Assembly (NCBI RefSeq): GCF_018603435.1
Contig: NZ_CP075682.1
Coordinates: 2,790,001 to 2,854,000 of the forward strand
DNA from: Chryseobacterium sp. ZHDP1
Lineage (GTDB): Bacteria; Bacteroidota; Bacteroidia; Flavobacteriales; Weeksellaceae
Direction of reading: 5' to 3'
DNA: 64,000 nucleotides
The notes below the pieces were generated by a model. That model was not told the origin of the DNA. It saw only the letters and a program-made list of their open reading frames with translations, and ran no database searches. Shown one piece after another: positions 62,301 to 64,000 of the stretch (the stretch's first letter is position 1; each line of letters begins with the position of its first letter). A program made the position numbers and the translations under genes.

Positions 62301-62439
62301 GTTCGGAGATATGAATGACAAAGAATCTGAAGTGAGAAAGCAATATGCTTCAAACAGAAGATATTATTTACTGGAAGAGATCGGAACAAAACCAAATGTG
62401 TTCTATCACACTAAAGTAAGAAACAGAGTAGAAAAATAA
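59377..62439 (+). CDS. actB: alternative complex III iron-sulfur subunit, ActB-like
   Basis: A 1020-residue fused protein: a Tat-like SRRDFLKLLGFS (about 49-60), a molybdopterin-oxidoreductase-like domain that in ActB binds no molybdenum, and a C-terminal ferredoxin domain with four Cys sets: CTGCGACIIAC (about 759), CQHCNHAPCETVC, CIGTRYCANNC and CSMC...CSKAC. It carries electrons from quinol toward ActA. It lies 23 bases past actA. Confidence 0.94.
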   Translation: MASNKIQFRSIHELKDPALNNKLAQKEFQEEIPVEDFLDDAEKNGSATSRRDFLKLLGFSTAAVTLAACEAPVIKTIPYVVKPHEIIPGIPNYYASTYFDGFDFASVLVKTREGRPIKIEPNPAAGDLGKTNARAQASVLSLYDNDKVKQPKFEGKDETFDKVDSFVIKGLEEAKAAGKRIVLLSHSFASPTFKKLFADFKAKYPTAELVTYDAYPYAAALDAAQEVFGTRALPVYDLKGTELVVAFQADFLGDYNAGGLESSYAVARTPGKNMLRHIQVESNMSLTGANADSRIRLKPSQVNKTLVEVYNAIVGGGTSDKAASEIAKELLAKGSKAVVFADGSKGAQVLAHLINQKLGSVAFTGKANFLKDFDKARFEEFLGWVNGGQVGVLIANNVDPIYSYHKGEDFKKSLSKVPYVIAVADKKNEMYKAAKAVIPVANWLESWGDLEPQTGVYSLMQPTIQKIYKSRQIEESLLVWKNGKNNAANNYYDYLKANATSILGATSFNKALYNGINASSNATTLSYAGGNGAQAVAELGGFKPSDLELVLYTKTAMGDGTQANNPWLQELPDPITRMSWDNYLTMSPKDAERLGIDNDLNARMQLDGSLVNLTVNGVTIKDVPVFVQPGQADGSVGLALGYGKKNSGATADTGVNAYPLFDGSNLVVSNVKIEKTGEDHEFAGIQLQNTLMGRYEIAKEVPLAEFLNVAFDDEHKGWNKPLEYHTISGALPARKIDLWDAFDDTDGPHFNLSIDLNSCTGCGACIIACQAENNVPVVGKEEIRMSRDMYWLRIDRYYSARQKVEVYEGLKEGMAVPELYGTAFNKEGGALNHPADNPDVIFQPVMCQHCNHAPCETVCPVAATSHGKQGQNHMAYNRCIGTRYCANNCPYKVRRFNWFTYNLNDKFDFNMNNDLGRMVLNPDVVVRTRGVMEKCSMCIQMTQTTILEAKKENRIVKDGEFQTACSKACSTGSIKFGDMNDKESEVRKQYASNRRYYLLEEIGTKPNVFYHTKVRNRVEK

Positions 62440-62464
62440 AGTTTAAATAATAAATAGGTAAAAA

Positions 62465-63862
62465 ATGTCAGGACATTACGAAGCTCCGATAAGGGAACCT
62501 CTAATTATTGGTCACAAAACTTATCACGATATCACGGAAGATATTGCACGACCTATCGAAGAAAGAGCAGGTAAATTATGGTGGATTTCATTATATGCAG
62601 CCTTAGTTCTATTCATCTATGGATTCGGATGTATCGCTTACACTATCGGAACAGGTATTGGAGCATGGGGACTAAACAGAACTATTAACTGGGGATGGGA
62701 TATTACTAACTTCGTATGGTGGGTTGGTATCGGTCACGCCGGAACCCTAATCTCAGCGGTATTATTATTATTTAGACAGAGATGGAGAATGTCTGTAAAC
62801 AGATCTGCAGAGGCGATGACGATCTTTGCGGTTGTGCAGGCGGCAATCTTCCCGGTTATCCACATGGGTAGAGTTTGGGTAGGATATTGGGTATTCCCTT
62901 TACCAAACCAGTTCGGTTCTCTTTGGGGGAACTTCAACTCTCCTCTACTTTGGGACGTATTTGCGATCTCTACGTATTTCTCGGTATCAACAGTATTCTG
63001 GTTCATGGGATTGATCCCTGACTTTGCAATGATCAGAGACAGAGCGAAAACGCCTTGGACTAAGAAAATTTATACTTTCCTTGCATTCGGTTGGGGTGGT
63101 AAAGCAAAACACTGGCAAAGATTCGAAGAACTATCTTTGGTTCTTGCAGGTTTGGCAACTCCGCTTGTATTCTCAGTACACACTACCGTATCTTTTGACT
63201 TCGCAACTTCGGTTATTAAAGGATGGCACTCTACGATCTACCCTCCTTACTTCGTTGCCGGTGCGATTTTCTCAGGATTCGCAATGGTACAGACGCTATT
63301 GTTAGTTGCCAGAAAAGTATGTCACCTTGAAGATTACATCACTATGTATCATATCGAAATTATGAACATCGTAATCATCCTAACAGGTGGTATGGTAACT
63401 GTAGCTTACGCAACTGAATATTTCATCGGATGGTATTCAGGATCAAGATTTGAAGATTTTACATATCTTTCTCCTGGTGCTGCTGTTGGACCTTACTGGT
63501 GGGCTTTCTGGTCACTAATTATCTGTAACCTTGTTGTTCCTGCTTCTTTCTGGTTCAAGAGACTTAGAACGAACATTATCTGGACATTCATTGTTGCATT
63601 AATTATCAACATCGGTATGTGGTTTGAGCGTTTCGACATTATCGTTATCAACCTTTCAAGAGATTACTTGCCTGGTTCTTGGACGATGTTTAAGCCAACA
63701 ATCATTGATGTGGGTGTATATTTAGGAACAATCGGGTTCTTCTCTGTATTATTCTTATTATACGCAAGAACATTCCCTGTAATTGCACAGGCTGAATTAA
63801 AATCGATTTTGAAAATCTCAGGTGAAACTTATAAAGCAAAAGAAGGAGATGAGCACCACTAA
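62465..63862 (+). CDS. actC: alternative complex III quinol-binding subunit, ActC (NrfD-like)
   Basis: A 465-residue inner-membrane protein of the NrfD/polysulfide-reductase C family with about ten helices. RTINWGWDITNFVWWVGIGHAGTLIS and the conserved HMGRVWVGYW are typical. It oxidises quinol. Its stop overlaps the actD start by 14 bases. Confidence 0.94.
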   Translation: MSGHYEAPIREPLIIGHKTYHDITEDIARPIEERAGKLWWISLYAALVLFIYGFGCIAYTIGTGIGAWGLNRTINWGWDITNFVWWVGIGHAGTLISAVLLLFRQRWRMSVNRSAEAMTIFAVVQAAIFPVIHMGRVWVGYWVFPLPNQFGSLWGNFNSPLLWDVFAISTYFSVSTVFWFMGLIPDFAMIRDRAKTPWTKKIYTFLAFGWGGKAKHWQRFEELSLVLAGLATPLVFSVHTTVSFDFATSVIKGWHSTIYPPYFVAGAIFSGFAMVQTLLLVARKVCHLEDYITMYHIEIMNIVIILTGGMVTVAYATEYFIGWYSGSRFEDFTYLSPGAAVGPYWWAFWSLIICNLVVPASFWFKRLRTNIIWTFIVALIINIGMWFERFDIIVINLSRDYLPGSWTMFKPTIIDVGVYLGTIGFFSVLFLLYARTFPVIAQAELKSILKISGETYKAKEGDEHH

Positions 63863-64000
63863 AATTGTATACGGACTTTATGCTGACGACGACGATTTAA
63901 TGAACGGCGTTAAAGCATTCAACGATAAAGGAATCAAAATAAACGAAGTCTATACTCCGTTTCCGGTTCACGGACTAGATAAAGCTTTAGGGTTAAAGAA
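63849..64000 (+). CDS. actD: ActD (DUF3341), 5' end only
   Basis: ATG at 63849 opens MSTTKIVYGLYADDDDLM and runs off the window (50 codons). NEVYTPFPVHGLDKALGL is the signature of DUF3341 proteins, the ActD subunit of alternative complex III. The 14-base overlap with actC confirms the start. Confidence 0.9.
   Translation, partial: MSTTKIVYGLYADDDDLMNGVKAFNDKGIKINEVYTPFPVHGLDKALGLK

Noticed and set aside
1..64000. tRNA, rRNA, transposase and prophage genes
   Set aside because: None recognised on either strand by reading; a tRNA scan was not possible.

Overview
The window looks like a chromosome segment from a low-GC member of the Bacteroidota, most likely a Flavobacteriia / Weeksellaceae genome of the Chryseobacterium type. 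The evidence is: a type IX secretion sorting domain on an amylase-like protein, the gliding lipoprotein GldH next to PSP1 and PBP1A, an alternative complex III (act) operon, TAnnTTTG promoter elements in place of sigma70 -10 boxes, an almost complete lack of Shine-Dalgarno sequences, a SAM-I riboswitch, and several families of small intergenic repeats. I saw no rRNA, tRNA, phage, transposase or CRISPR array.

Layout. 1-9.6 kb: end-truncated GH125 mannosidase, a secreted unknown, pgi, a small RelE/ParE-type toxin-antitoxin pair, folD, queE, a sugar transferase, and an MlaE/MlaF-like lipid transporter fused in an overlapping operon to an outer-membrane barrel. 9.6-13.5 kb: M48 lipoprotein protease, DUF4251 lipoprotein, meaB, and two tandem haem lipoproteins. 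13.7-19.8 kb: a minus-strand RNA-repair / ribosome-rescue operon with RtcB, PrfH and five accessory genes. 20-24.2 kb: a structured ncRNA candidate, a fasciclin lipoprotein, a stress protein and methylmalonyl-CoA mutase. 24.4-24.75 kb: a 15-unit 21-bp tandem repeat. 24.9-29 kb: prolyl oligopeptidase, an unknown and prfA. 29.1-29.7 kb: a repeat-rich gap. 29.7-33.66 kb: promoter, SAM riboswitch, TonB-dependent receptor and amino-acid permease as one unit. 33.7-33.95 kb: a 22-unit, 11-bp array of DnaA-box-like 9-mers. 34-43.1 kb: T9SS amylase, both classes of fumarase, and an ECF sigma/anti-sigma/barrel operon. 43.25 kb: a six-cysteine double-glycine-leader peptide. 43.5-49.6 kb: sufS, rplY, prs, and an SGNH esterase with FadL. 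49.9-64 kb: PSP1-gldH-PBP1A, selO, a polytopic membrane protein, a SPOR protein and the start of the act operon (actA, actB, actC, beginning of actD).

How the parts work together. Most of the genes are core metabolism and envelope biology. Three local systems deserve attention: the extended RtcB-PrfH operon, which probably repairs cut rRNA or tRNA and clears stalled ribosomes; the SAM-riboswitch-controlled outer plus inner membrane pair, probably a methionine or sulfur-compound importer; and the DnaA-box-like 11-bp array, directly upstream of that importer's promoter. The repeats (two hairpin elements with shared flanks, five copies of a 34-bp element, one minisatellite) all lie in intergenic DNA.
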